Positions 10,184 to 21,869 of a stretch of 64,000 nucleotides of DNA are shown piece after piece. The stretch comes from Artocarpus heterophyllus (taxonomy: Eukaryota; Streptophyta; Magnoliopsida; Rosales; Moraceae), in NCBI GenBank assembly GCA_025403435.1, contig CM046337.1, positions 7,674,768-7,738,767 of the forward strand. Direction: 5' to 3'. A program made the position numbers and the translations under genes. The notes beneath the pieces are model-generated. The model was not told the origin of the DNA. It searched no databases and was given only the letters and a program-made list of their open reading frames with translations. Within the stretch, counting starts at the first letter, position 1. Every line of letters begins with the position of its first letter.

Positions 10184-11137
10184 TCTTTTTGTTTTATCTT
10201 TGGCATGTATGCATGTGTGTCCGTATTTCGTGTGTTACGAATAACCGTTTGCCTTGTATTCTGTGTTTCTTGTGGTACGTTGTTGTTCAATCTTTTAGAT
10301 TCATTGAGCCTAATGCCGGGATGGCTGGATACGGAGTACTTGATGCTCTCGAAACGCATCCTTCTTAAGGTCCGATCTTTTGTTTATCGATGTTTTTGTA
10401 TCCTCTAAGCATGCATGATATGGATAGCTGGTATACGGAGTGCCTTGTACTCTCGAAACGTATCCGTATCATGTTTGTAATGTGTAATATTCTGTTAATA
10501 TTATGTGGAAGTACCAAAGTCAGTTATGGGGATATTCCATATGAAATATGAGTATATTATTTGGATTGAATGTTTGTGTCATGAGGATAGCTGTTTAATG
10601 AAAAATATGTCGGGTATGTTTGCAACCAGAGATTCCGTTTAATATCTCTATGAATAAGTTTAATGTATGGTTTTGAATACAAGTGTTTGTGATATATGTT
10701 TTATGATTATGTTTTAGTTTATTAGTTGAGGTATGAAATCAAATATATTTGACTTTTCCTTACTCAAAAAGGAAAAGGAACCTAAAGATGAAGTATATAA
10801 AATTTCTCTGGCAATCTCCTTAAATGTGATTGTAAATCACAGTCCATGGACAATGAAGGACTGGAATCATGATATGGTCAATATGTAGGCCTGATCAGAT
10901 TCTTAGACTATTACACGGTGTTATAAGTTGAAACTTGTCAGAAATACTCTCATTGAGGGATTTAGGAGTAAGATTTATTATGCAAGTAAATGAGTGGAGA
11001 TACGATAACTTAAATTTGGAGGACAAACAACATTAACGGTTTAGACTCGGAATTGGAATCATAATGGAATTAAAATTTTTACTAGTATTGCTAGAATTGA
11101 AATTTCGAGGACGAAATTTCTTTAAGGGGGGTAGAGC
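10184..11137 (+). other. 3' noncoding internal region and polypurine tract of copy B
   Basis: No gene is seen. It matches 2055-3009, including the two related ~34-bp segments (near 10327 and 10430). It ends in a purine tract (AAGGGGGG, about 11124-11131) followed by GTAGAGC and the 3' LTR. Confidence 0.65.
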
Positions 11138-13114
11138 TGTGACACCCGTTATTCTTCTAACGGGTATTGAGGTAATTAAATTAATTTTTAATGTATAAAA
11201 AAAAAATTGCTTTATTTAAATTTATTTTATAATATTTATTTTTATCTATTTTTAAATTTTCTAAAATTCTCCTATATTTATTTAGTATGATTACTAAAAA
11301 GCCTTAGAACTTCTAATAAATCTCAAAAATGTCATATTGGCATTATGTGTGTTAAAGTCTTTAGATGAGACATAAGGATATCTTTTCCAACTACTCTTGA
11401 CCCTCATTTTCTTTATTTCCTCCGTGACATGCTTCAACATGTCTCCTCTATAATTGTTTCCATCACTCCTCTTCAAAGACTTCATCTTTTCTTCCTTTCT
11501 CTTCCACGGTTCCCACACTCTTCTTCTCATTTCTTTGCTGAAGCAAAATACTTAGAGAACTTCTTCAAGGCTGCCATAAAAATCAGCCACCATCACCTCC
11601 ATTTGAGCAAGAATTTCAGTCATACCGAAGTAAAGGAACCTGTTTTGAAGCCATTTCAAGCTTCCAACTAACCATAATCCGAGGTTAGAATCTTATGAAC
11701 AAATTTAGTCTTTCATTTATAAATTTTCTTTTATACTAAAGGATTATTCAAATTTGCGTTCTTAAACCTAAGTATATGTTTGTTGCTATTTTGGAGCATA
11801 TGTATGAAGTCTAAGTGTATATGCCCTAGACAGAAAATTTATATTGTTAAACTTTATAATACCTCTATGGGCAGTGGTTATTTCTTGAAATTCTAAGATT
11901 AAATTAAAATAAATTTTATGAATGTAGTTGTATGTTGTGCTTTAGTTTTAATTGTCCTTATGCACGCCTTAGGATCAAGGGAGTATGGAGCTAACGTTAA
12001 TTGATTCCAGGATTAAGAGACTGTTGATAAGCTTGAAAGGTAGGGATTCTATTACTCATCTTTTGTGAGGTTTTTATAGAATTAAAATTGATTGTTTTGC
12101 CGCAATATATATATATCTATGTTGAACTGATATTATATGTGTATCACATATGAAACTATGACATGGACTCGTCTTGTATTGTACGGCGAGGAACATAATG
12201 AATTGACACATGTTATAAATTGAGAAGCATGGTTAGGAAAATTAACTCTATTAATAATGATTTAATATAGAGAAATTGTGAGACATGAAAAGGGCGACGG
12301 TTACGTCCTTGGGCATGAATACCCTAAAAGGTAAAATAGGGGGAAGGTGATGACGCTTCCTTGGGTTGAAAGTCCCAGAACACACTGTACAGGAATTGAT
12401 TTGGTGAGGACTCGGGGCTTGATGTCCCCTCACCGGAACACCCTTGGAATGTTTATAGGGTGATCAAGTGCGCCCATTTGGGTTTCGATGAGTTGAGTGA
12501 TACTCAATTTAACATGGATACCTAGGAACAATGATGATTGGTAATATTTGTATAAATGTGTAATTATGACACTTGGTAATGATTAACTACGGTATCCATA
12601 AGATGTGATCATAATAAACCTCATAATCTGGAATATGATGTAACTTATTAACCATGCAGATTTTAATGTGGTAATGATAAAAACCTAAAGGTGAGTAATG
12701 GCTTTCTCTACTGAGCATAGTGTTGCTCATACCCTTATGTTTATATCTTTTCAGGACTCACTAAGTGTGAGGTGGCTACGAGAAATATAGTTGAGGAAGT
12801 GATGTAACTATATTACATTGGGACTGCTTCAATCGTTGAGAATGTTCTTCATGATAATGTAAGCATCAATTGTTACTTTCTGTGACTGTATTACAATGTG
12901 TTGAGGGATAAAATGATGATGACAACAGTTTATATTATTAAATTTAAGGTGCTACATTAAAACTGTGGTTTATTTATCGTTTATATTTTTATTTTTGAGT
13001 TGAGAGTTTTCATTTAAGTCCCGGGCAAATTTTATTTTTAAGGTTTTACTTTTATTATTTATTTTTATTTTATCTCATTAAAAAAACTGTTAACCCCCAT
13101 ATAGGGGCGTTACA
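11138..13114 (+). repeat. 3' LTR of copy B (1977 bp)
   Basis: It is an almost perfect copy of 5413-7390, from TGTGACACCC to GGCGTTACA, and is followed by the target duplication GTTCA. Confidence 0.92.
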
Positions 13115-13179
13115 GTTCATGCTCTTTAATGTCTTTAAAAGTTTTTTTTGTTCATGAGCATGCAAATGTTTATAATATA

Positions 13180-13804
13180 TGTTGATGCTTACCGCCGTCG
13201 ATGTCGGATCAACACCCATGTGTGACTGAACACCTTCTGACCTCCTCTTAAGCTTGCCCCTGGCTAGGAGTGTGTACCTGCGAGAGGGATAATTCAGAGA
13301 AATGGGGTTAGTCAATAGACAAGGGCTCTCCGATGCTCAAGGCAAGTATTGCTCGGCAGAGGTCGGCAGCTAATTAGGTGTGTGGAAGTCTCTCTCTCTA
13401 AAACGTCATAAATGCATCCTATTTATAGGCCACCAGCTGGATCGGGTGCAAGATGAGTTTTGCCCATTACACAGGTGTCACATCAAAGTGTATCAAGCAG
13501 TGAGTGACAAGTGTCGCGTCCATTGTCCAATGGATTGGACTATATTGGACGGCAGCACGTTTGCCTGGTGTTGGCCTACAAGGATGGGCAGTGACGTATT
13601 ATGACGGATAACGTGACCCGACCCGAGCTACTGTACATCCCCGAGGTGGCAGCCTTCTCGGGGGCGTGCCCTCAGATAAATGGAAGGCACCTCGGGGAGA
13701 AGTATAAGTCGTCGGGTCGGGATGGTAGCCTAATGTCTTCCGAACTTAGTTGCCGACCACCAAAATTAGTGTCCTCGATGGTGGCACCGAGCTTACTTTC
13801 AACA
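13180..13804 (-). mobile_element. Solo LTR of a second Ty3/gypsy-type family
   Basis: This 625-bp unit has ends TGTTGA...TCAACA and is flanked by ATATA on both sides (13175-13179 and 13805-13809); the repeat is low-complexity, so this is moderate support. On the minus strand it shows a TATA box (CTATAAATAGG near 13412-13424) followed by a segment reading CCTTGAGCATCGGAG. Such a segment downstream of the TATA box is typical of plant Tat/Ogre-lineage LTRs, as I recall them. It is more GC-rich than its surroundings. No internal region remains, so it probably arose by LTR-LTR recombination. The two overlapping ORFs inside are not genes. Confidence 0.7.
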
Positions 13805-14439
13805 ATATATATTAAGATTAATTACACCGATAATTTATGTGTTTTATCAAAATAACAAATATTTCTTTTGATTTATTGTTAAAATAAAAAAGATACTTTT
13901 TTGGTTCAAACAAATCATATTGACACCTCTTTAAGTTAATTCTGTTAACTTTTATGTAAAATAACAAAAGTATCCTCTTAATCTCAGATTAAAACAAAAT
14001 CACAACCACTAATTTAATGCAAAAAAATCAGAATTAGAGAAGGGAAAAAAAAAAAATCTCAATCAGCTAGCCATGGAGCCCAGCCATCTTGGGACCATCA
14101 CCCCCCTCCTCATTCGCCCAATCCCTCGCCCATCACCTACCCTCATCCCGTCACCCACCTCACCCTCCCCGTTCGCCCAAACCCTATTGCTCAAGCCCAT
14201 CACCCAAACCCCATCGCCCACCCCAACCACCCGGTCGGCCTCCGAATTCCGTCGCACTGCCCCTTCCTACGCTCGTCCGCTTCCCCACCATCATCGCCCT
14301 CCCCTGTGAACCCGACACCACTCTCCTCATTTGCCCAACCTCATCTCCCACTCTCGGCCATCCTGTAGGCCTCAACACTCCGCTGCGCGCCCTTCCCCAC
14401 CCCCGACGTCTTCCCCACCCCGTGGCCCCGTAGTTGGAC

Positions 14440-14484
<45 letters not shown>

Positions 14485-15039
14485 TAGGAGTTTTTTGTTT
14501 TAATTTTTGGTGTTTGATTTTAACAATTTTAAAATTTGTGTCTGTCTTAAAAAATATATATGTTTTTATCCTTTTAAATTTTTTATAATGTTTAAACCTT
14601 TATGAAAAAATAGAGTATTTAGATAATAAATTAGAGTATTTAGATAATAATTAACTAATTTAGTAAGATTTTTTGAGAGGGATAATTTAGCAAGAAGTAG
14701 GTGGCCTTAAAATGCTCAAAAATATTAAGCTATAAATAAAAATGTTTTTAAATGCATAGGGAGACATTTTTGATATTTTAAGAAAATTTAACAATCAAAT
14801 TTTGGTCAACATTAAAGGTCAATTAAGAGAGGAGGTGTTTTTATAATTTTTTTAAAAAATTAAAAGGTGTTAACATAATTAATTTTAATCAAAAGTGTCT
14901 TTATTATTTTAACAAAATAAAAAGACCAATATAATTTACCCGATATAATGTTACATGCAAATCATCTGTTGGAGCCCTAAAGAGGCTTACAGCAAGATGA
15001 GTGACTTTTCCTACTTAAACCTTTGAACACACAAGTTTT
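13805..15039. other. Intergenic: C-rich stretch and AT-rich DNA
   Basis: Positions 14070-14435 are very rich in C on the plus strand, with repeated CCCATC, CGCCC and CACCC words. Several overlapping ORFs there are by-products of this skew. The rest is AT-rich without a gene. Confidence 0.55.
14439..14483. repeat. Compound microsatellite (TA)n(GA)n
   Basis: An alternating TA run is followed directly by a GA run. Confidence 0.95.
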
Positions 15040-15800
15040 ATAAGAGAAATGTATCAACATTAATGCCCATAAACTTTAAAGTCTTTTTTATTTTGTCCTC
15101 TAAATTTTAAAAATCAACACTTTATACTTTGAATTTTCAAAACTCCTCACTTTACTTCTTGAATTTTAAAAATCATCATTTTATCCTTAAACTTTTATAG
15201 CTCTTTATTTTGTCTCTTATTTTATAGATGAAATTAATAACACGTGATTCGCATATTGGTTACCTGTAAGGGTAAAAATGAGATTTTATCACTTTTAGGT
15301 TTTGTTTTCACATTTACGTTCTCATTTGACTTTTTTTATCTACTTTCATTTAAGAAAGGTCTGTATGTACATGTTCTTTTCGATATTGTTCGCGGATGTC
15401 TCATTTTCTTTAATATGTAACTTATCATTTTTAGTATTCAAATTCAAATATTAACGAACAATATCGACTTATTAAACGAGACTCATTAAAAGTGAGTAGA
15501 AATATGCAGATAAACATGTCCTAAGTGAGAATTCAAATAATAATAATAAAAAAACAAAGACGTCAAGTGTGAGTGTAAATGTGAAACAAAACTTAAAAGT
15601 GATAAAATTTTATTTTTTCTCTAACAAGTGATTCGTATACGAATTACGTGAGCTTTATTTCTATTTGAATAAAAAATCTTAAATTTAAGAGATAAAGTGA
15701 AGAGTTTTAAGAGTTTAACAAAATAAAATAATAATTCTTAAAATTTATAAGATAAAGTAAAATATATCTTAAAATTTATAGACAATTAGTATTAATAAAC
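15040..15800. mobile_element. Long imperfect inverted repeat (foldback/MITE-like element)
   Basis: The left arm (about 15040-15400) reads similarly to the reverse complement of the right arm (about 15450-15800). Matching landmarks are TTTTATCACTTTTA with GTTTTGTTT in both arms, CGATATTGTTCG at 15379 against CGAACAATATCG at 15462, and ends with TTAATGCCCATAAACTTT-like and CTAATTGTCTATAAATTTT-like words. No transposase is seen. It is likely a non-autonomous DNA element of Mutator-type foldback; the class is uncertain and no clear target duplication was found. Confidence 0.65.
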
Positions 15801-16887
15801 CCGAATATATAATTGCAAGGGATATGGCCATAGGAAAGCCATCGGACCCCAAGACTTTTTCACCATAACAAACATAAAAAATTGGAGAACTCTAGGGAGA
15901 AAAAAAAAAAAAAAACTTGGGAATTGACAATAAAAAAATAAAACACTCCTCAGGAAGTTTCGTAAGAAAACTCGACTGAAAGTAGCAATACTGATCAAAC
16001 AAGTGTTAGACTGAAAGTAGTCCAGTTTAGATTGAATCATTTTAATCAAAATAACACCGACCTGAGGAGCACTTTCTTGATAATTCCCTTTGCATATTTC
16101 ACGTTACTTTTGAAAAGTGAACAAAGGGCCACCAACAAAATAGATTCTGGTCGGTTTGTTTTATTTGGTATCTCAGCGCCTCCTCTGGTAATACTTGTAA
16201 TCATAATTCAATGCGACAGTTACAAATGTGAAGGAAACTTCGCAGTGCAAATGCATTAATTATCTGCTTGGAAATTGGAACCCATCAACCCTATCATTAT
16301 TATTGTCCAATTTAATGTATAATGTTTTTTTTAGGTTAAGATTTATTGTTTTATAAGTAGCAAAAGTTTTAATCTTACGTGGTTAAATAAAAATACCCAA
16401 TAATAATAAAAAAAATAATAAAAGCTAACGGGTGCTCCCTTATAATCAAGGAATTCTTCACTATGCCCTTAAGAATAGAACCAATTCTTCTTTTTTTTTT
16501 ATTTGATATTTAATGAGCTAATGAAACTTGAAACGATTTTAGATTAGGAAGGCTATGTTGTGCAATAGACAACTTTAATTTATATTATCAAGAGCAATAA
16601 AAACGCAAAATAAATCGAATACATAAGAATGTACAAAAGAATGTACAAAAGTTGTAGTGATTCACCCTTAATAAAAGAGTTACGTCATTTTTCTTGCCGA
16701 TGCAAAAAATTAACTAAAATGAAAAAAAAGTTTACAAGAAAAAATCGTACATCGCATAATTCTATGTATGTGTGTTTTTTTTTTCAAACTCTCCAATCAA
16801 TTACCTTCAAAATATTATTAGATGCACGTCCTTGTATAAAGAAAAACCAAAGAAACCAAAATTACAAATATGAAATCGCCGTGGTAC
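15801..16887. other. Intergenic, no gene seen
   Basis: AT-rich DNA with homopolymer runs near 15900 and 16490. Short ORFs lack any recognisable protein character. Confidence 0.5.
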
Positions 16888-18039
16888 TGTAACGCCCCTA
16901 TATGGGGGTTAACAGTTTTTAATGAGATAAAATAAAAATAAATAATAAAAGTAAAACCTTAAAGATTAAAATTTGCCCGGGACTTAAATGAAAACTCTCA
17001 ACTCAAAAATAAAAATATAAACGACAAATAAACCACAGTTTTAATGTAGCACTTTAAATTTAATAATATAAACTGTTGTCATCATCATTTTAACCCTCAA
17101 CACATTGTAATACAGTCACAGAAAGTAACAATTGATGCTTACATTATCATGAAGAACACTCTCAACAATTGAAGCAGTCCCAATGTAATATAGCTACATC
17201 ACTTCCTCAACTATATTTCTCGTAGCCACCTCACACTTAGTGAGTCCTGAAAAGATATAAACATAAGGGAATAAGCAACACTATGCTCAGTAGAGAAAGC
17301 CATTACTCACCTTTAGGTTTTTATCATTACCACATTAAAACCTGCATGGTTAGTAAGTCACATCATATTCCAGATTATGAGGTTTATTATGATCACATCT
17401 TATGGATACCGTAGTTAATCATTACCAAGTGTCATAATTACACATTTATACAAATATTACCAATCATCATTGTTCCTAGGTATCCATGTTAAATTGAGTA
17501 TCACTCAACTCATCGAAACTCAAATGGGCGCACTTGATCACCCTATAAACATTCCAAGGGTGTTCCGGTGAGGGGACATTAAGCCCCGAGTCCTCACCAA
17601 ATCGATTCCTGTACAGTGTGTTCTGGGACTTTCAACCCAAGGAAGCGTCATCACCTTCCCCCTATTTTACCTTTTAGGGTATTCATGCCCAAGGACGTAA
17701 TCGCCGCCCTCTTCATGTCTCACCATTTCTCTATATTTAAATAATTATTAATAGAGTCAGTTTTTCTAACCATGCTTCTCAATTTATAACATGTGTCAAT
17801 CATTATGTTCCTCGCCGTACAATACAAGACGAGTCCATGTCATAGTTTCATATGTGATAATCATATAATATCAGTTCAACATAGATATATATATATTGCG
17901 GCAAAACAATCAATTTTAATTCTATAAAAACCTCACAAAAGATGAGTAATAGAATCCCTACCTTTCAAGCTTATCAACAGTCTCTTAATCCTGGAATCAA
18001 TTAACGTTAGCTCCATACTCCCTTGATCCTAAGGCGTGC
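16888..18039 (-). mobile_element. LTR of the NABP/LOG element family, minus strand, truncated at gap
   Basis: It begins with the reverse complement of the LTR end (TGTAACGCCCCTATA) and follows the family LTR through the last ~1150 bp of that LTR, up to GCACGCC where the N run starts. It is more diverged from copies A and B than they are from each other. Whether it is a solo LTR or part of a full element is hidden by the gap. Confidence 0.85.
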
Positions 18040-18139
18040 NNNNNNNNNNNNNNNNNNNNNNNNNNNNNNNNNNNNNNNNNNNNNNNNNNNNNNNNNNNNN
18101 NNNNNNNNNNNNNNNNNNNNNNNNNNNNNNNNNNNNNNN
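18040..18139. other. Assembly gap (100 N)
   Basis: Exactly 100 N, a common placeholder for a gap of unknown size. It lies inside an LTR on one side and at a tandem repeat on the other. Confidence 1.
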
Positions 18140-18385
18140 TCACTATCGAAGACAAAGCGGCTCAACAAACTCCGATCTGACCGTCCGCTCATCGAATCAC
18201 ATTGTCGGCAACGTTGCAGGCTCACGACGGAGATCTGGCCATGGAGTGAGAAAATCATGATCGGAGCTTAGTTCATCATCGAAGATAAAAGCGACTCGGC
18301 AAACTTCAGACTGGTCGTTGACTCACCGAATCACGTCATCAGTGGCGTTACGAGCTCGCGACGGAGATTTGGCCGTGGAGATTGC
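18140..18385. repeat. Diverged tandem repeat, period about 133 bp, at the gap edge
   Basis: Two units start at 18140 and 18273. Both contain ATCGAAGA, then ATCGAATCAC or ACCGAATCAC, then CGACGGAGAT and TGGCC. More units may be collapsed in the gap. Confidence 0.7.
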
Positions 18386-21286
18386 AAGATTCTCATTTTC
18401 AGATTTAGGTTTACTTTGTAGTCATTTTCAAGTTCTAAGTGAATCCATGGACGGTGTGGTCTGTATCAAGTTGCTCTATTTCTTAAAGGTCTTGCCCAAT
18501 TTCTTGTTGATAAGCGATCTTGATGTGGTCATTGAGTTTGAAGCTTGCAAGTTTTTTTTTGTAGATATTTTTTTAGATTTGTTTTGGTTTTTGTTGTTGT
18601 TGTTTTTTTTTTTTTTTGCCATAATTGGTTATTACAGAGTTCCAGCGAATTCTGCCATTTTTTGGACAAAATCTAACATGTTTTATGTTAGAACTCCGTG
18701 GGAAAAAATTACAAAAATAGGAAAGAAGATGAGAGAAAAGAGAGGAAAAAAACTAAAAAGTAAAAAAAAAAAAAAAGTTTTAACGTTTTCTAAGAGTTGA
18801 GAGTTTTTTAAGAGTGAGAGCACCGTTAGAAACTCATTCTCACTTTACATATAAAAATTATTTGTTAGCTATAAGGTAAAAAAAAAAAATCAGGAGAGTT
18901 TGAAAGGAAAAGTTTTAAGTAAAGACATTTAGAAAAAGAAAGTATTTCAACAGACAAAGGCAAGAAAATAATGTTCACTAAGGTCACTTTTAAAAAAAAA
19001 GGAATAAAATTTCCCAAAAAAAAGGAATAAAAAAAGCAATAATACACAAGGGAAGAAGGTAAGGCTTAAAAAAATATGTATGTATATATATAGGAGGAAA
19101 ACAAAGGGAGCGAGAAAGAAGCCAAAAGCTAAATGAAAAAAAGAAAAAGAAAAAAGAAAGAAATAATAAAAAAAAGAAGTAACAGTTTCGTCGTTTCTAA
19201 TGCTGGGAAGCGTTGAGAGAAACGCATTCTCACTTTAACTATTTGTTAAAGATTTCGGGACAAAATTAACATTTTGTGCCTTGATTTCAACTGAACCGTT
19301 GGAGGGGAATAATTTACCAAAAATATATATCTTTAGCATGAACAATGATTTTTTAAAATAAAAGTTAGATAAAACAATCGAAGACACATACACAAAAATA
19401 GACAAGTAACGTGAATCAATCTATCACGTTCTTAAAAGTGCCCTGAGGCATAGTGGAAAAACACAAAAAAATTGACGATTCGTCTTTGTTTCTTTTTCCT
19501 TTTTCAATTTTGGTTTTTTTTTTTTTTCACGCCTCAAAAGAATCCTTAGCCTTTTAAAAAGAATAATACATATTTTTTGATCGTTTTAACTGTATTTTTC
19601 TTTTGTTTTTCTTCATTTGTTTTGTCACTTTACTATATGAAAATAAATTCTTTCGAATTAAAATAACTTCTTCCAAAATATTTCATCTTGATTTAGAATT
19701 TCATTTCTATATGTTTCTTTAGTTGATACTTTTTTATTCTCGCTTGTTACTATTAAAATAATGTTGTTGGATTTTTTCAATTAACCCACTACAATAAATT
19801 TCTCCTGAACATGTCTCTTTTAAAAGCTTTTTTACCCCATCCTTCAACTATTATTTTTTAAAAAAATACATTCTTTTTAATTTAATCCTTTTGGAAGAAT
19901 TTTGAAATGCACTTTTTTTTTCTTACTTTGCTCTTATTAACACAATTTTTATATATGTGCTTGCGCTTAATTTTGTTTTTTTTTTTTCATTTTGTCAAAA
20001 GATCCTCTATATTATAATTATTCTTCAATGTATTTCTTTTAAATAGTTTGTTTCCCTGCATGTTTCTATTGAAATAAGTATAAATAAAGATGTATCTCTA
20101 TTTAGATTTTTACTTTGCAATTTTTATTATTTTAAAAGTGATAGGAATAAAGAGATTTGTATTAGTTGCGTACTAATTAAGATTATTATTATTATTATAG
20201 TAATAATACAATAATAAACACTATGTTATAAAATCTTCAACATGACTCCCACGTGCATAGCAAGTGGTGTTGAACTGGTATATAAATAGAAGTTGATAAT
20301 TAAACATCCATGTTATAAGTGAAGATTCTCTCTTCTTTCTTATAGGTTGTAGTCAATCAAGAAGCCAACTAAGTGCTTATATGTCCCTAATAAAGATTCC
20401 TAAGAATTTGCGAACATTACCAACATTTTGATCGTCCAATAAGACAAGGAAATTGACTTTACTGATGAGAGATAAAATAATACATTTTCTGATTTTTCAC
20501 AGAAGAGGAAAATAACCTCATAGGCTATAAAAAAACAATACGGAGTCAAGATTTGAATCCGGAGGGTGCACAATTAAGAACAAATTATAACTTAAACGAG
20601 TAGAAAACAAGGTAAAAAAATCTGATACTTTTAATGCATATGATAAAACAATATCATGTGTATAAAAATATAAAATACAAATGAAAACATTAAAAGTAAC
20701 CTCTTAAATAAAATAAATTCATAAATCTCTAACATATCTTATGAATAAACATAAGTTTGCATATATTAGGATATAAACTGTGCATATGGAAACCAATAAA
20801 CCTAGGACGGCGACTGTATTTTTGACATAAAAGTATTGAGAAATAAACATCAAAAGAACGGTGAAAGTATGGGTTTGTGGAAATTGGATAGGGTTTTAAC
20901 TTTTAAAAATGGAGAGAGGGAAAATTACAAAAAAAAAAAGATAAGAAATATATAGAAGAGGACCTAATTTAATTCCTAATTTGGTGAAAAAGACCTATCA
21001 TATCCTCCACTAAAAGTCTTTGACGAATTTCCTTTTTTCCCCCTTTTTTGTTGTTTTCTAGATTTCTAAAATGAAAATCGTTATTTTATGTTGATTTTTG
21101 TGATTCTTTGCTATTTTCTTTTGAATTTTTTGTTTTGAGGTTTTCAATTGTTCATATTTCTATACATGTTTGTTTGTTTGGGCATAATTATTTGATTTTT
21201 TTGATTTTATGGTTTTTGATTGTTCATATCATCAATCATAGCGGAGCGATAGAGAATGCTACTGTTATAAATCAAGAGAATGCTAC
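18386..21286. other. Intergenic, AT-rich, no gene seen
   Basis: Contains long A and T runs (for example 18602-18618, 18764-18777 and 19508-19528) and short purine-rich ORFs of no recognisable character. I see no splice-connected coding sequence. Confidence 0.5.
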
Positions 21287-21779
21287 TGTTAGAAATCAAA
21301 ACAATAAGCAACAAGAAATAGAGATAAAATTGCACACAAGATTTACGTGGAAAAACCCTAATGAATGGTGAAAAAAACCACGGGCAGAGGAGAAGCAATC
21401 CACTAATCACAAAACGGAAATTACAACGGTGTTTAGAGCGCTCAAATACAGAAATTCACTCACTCAATCACTCACAAACTCACAAGACTGAGTTCTCTGT
21501 ATCACTCTCAACACTATGATCTCTATGAAATTTTGTGACTCTCTAATGTGACTCTCTTTTGTGACTCACTATATTGAACTATGTATGGGGACTCAAACCC
21601 TAACCCAAAATAACCCAAAAACGCGTAAAAACGCAAAATACACTATCAGGCCGCATTGGAGCGCCGCGGCGCTGGTTTTCGGATTGGAGCGCCGCGGCGC
21701 TGGATTGTAGCGTCGCGGCCCTGCTTTCAAGCGCCGCGGCGCTGCCTTACTGCCACAGATTTTGGGTCACAAAATAACA
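21287..21779 (-). repeat. 3' LTR of the copia element (493 bp)
   Basis: On the minus strand it opens TGTTATTTTGTGACC and closes TTGATTTCTAACA. It contains several imperfect GCGCCGCGGCGCT palindromes (21659-21745). It is shorter than the 5' LTR by one of these units and a short insertion. Confidence 0.92.
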
Positions 21780-21869
21780 ATCTCCACCTTGACACAAAAT
21801 CCACCATAAAGAACTCCAACATGTGATTAACCGAATTCTCCACCTCTTCCACAAAGCCCCAACGGGCAA

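Larger units (their letters stand above)
5413..13114 (+). mobile_element. Complete non-autonomous LTR retrotransposon, copy B, carrying two cargo ORFs
   Basis: The element is 7702 bp long and flanked by a perfect 5-bp target duplication GTTCA (5408-5412 and 13115-13119). It consists of a 5' LTR (5413-7390), a primer-binding site (7398-7409), an internal region of 3747 bp, a polypurine tract ending before 11138 and a 3' LTR (11138-13114). The LTRs look almost identical; I noticed a C/T difference (5489 versus 11213) and a poly-A length change, so the insertion is recent. The end sequences and tract are of plant Ty3/gypsy type. No gag-pol is present, so movement would need proteins from another element. 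The internal space is used by the NABP-like and LOG-like ORFs. Confidence 0.92.

Noticed and set aside
14063..14588. Overlapping Pro/Ser-rich ORFs on both strands
   Set aside because: They result from the C-rich composition, which removes stop codons in several frames.
18007..18271. ORFs spanning the N run
   Set aside because: They consist largely of unknown residues.
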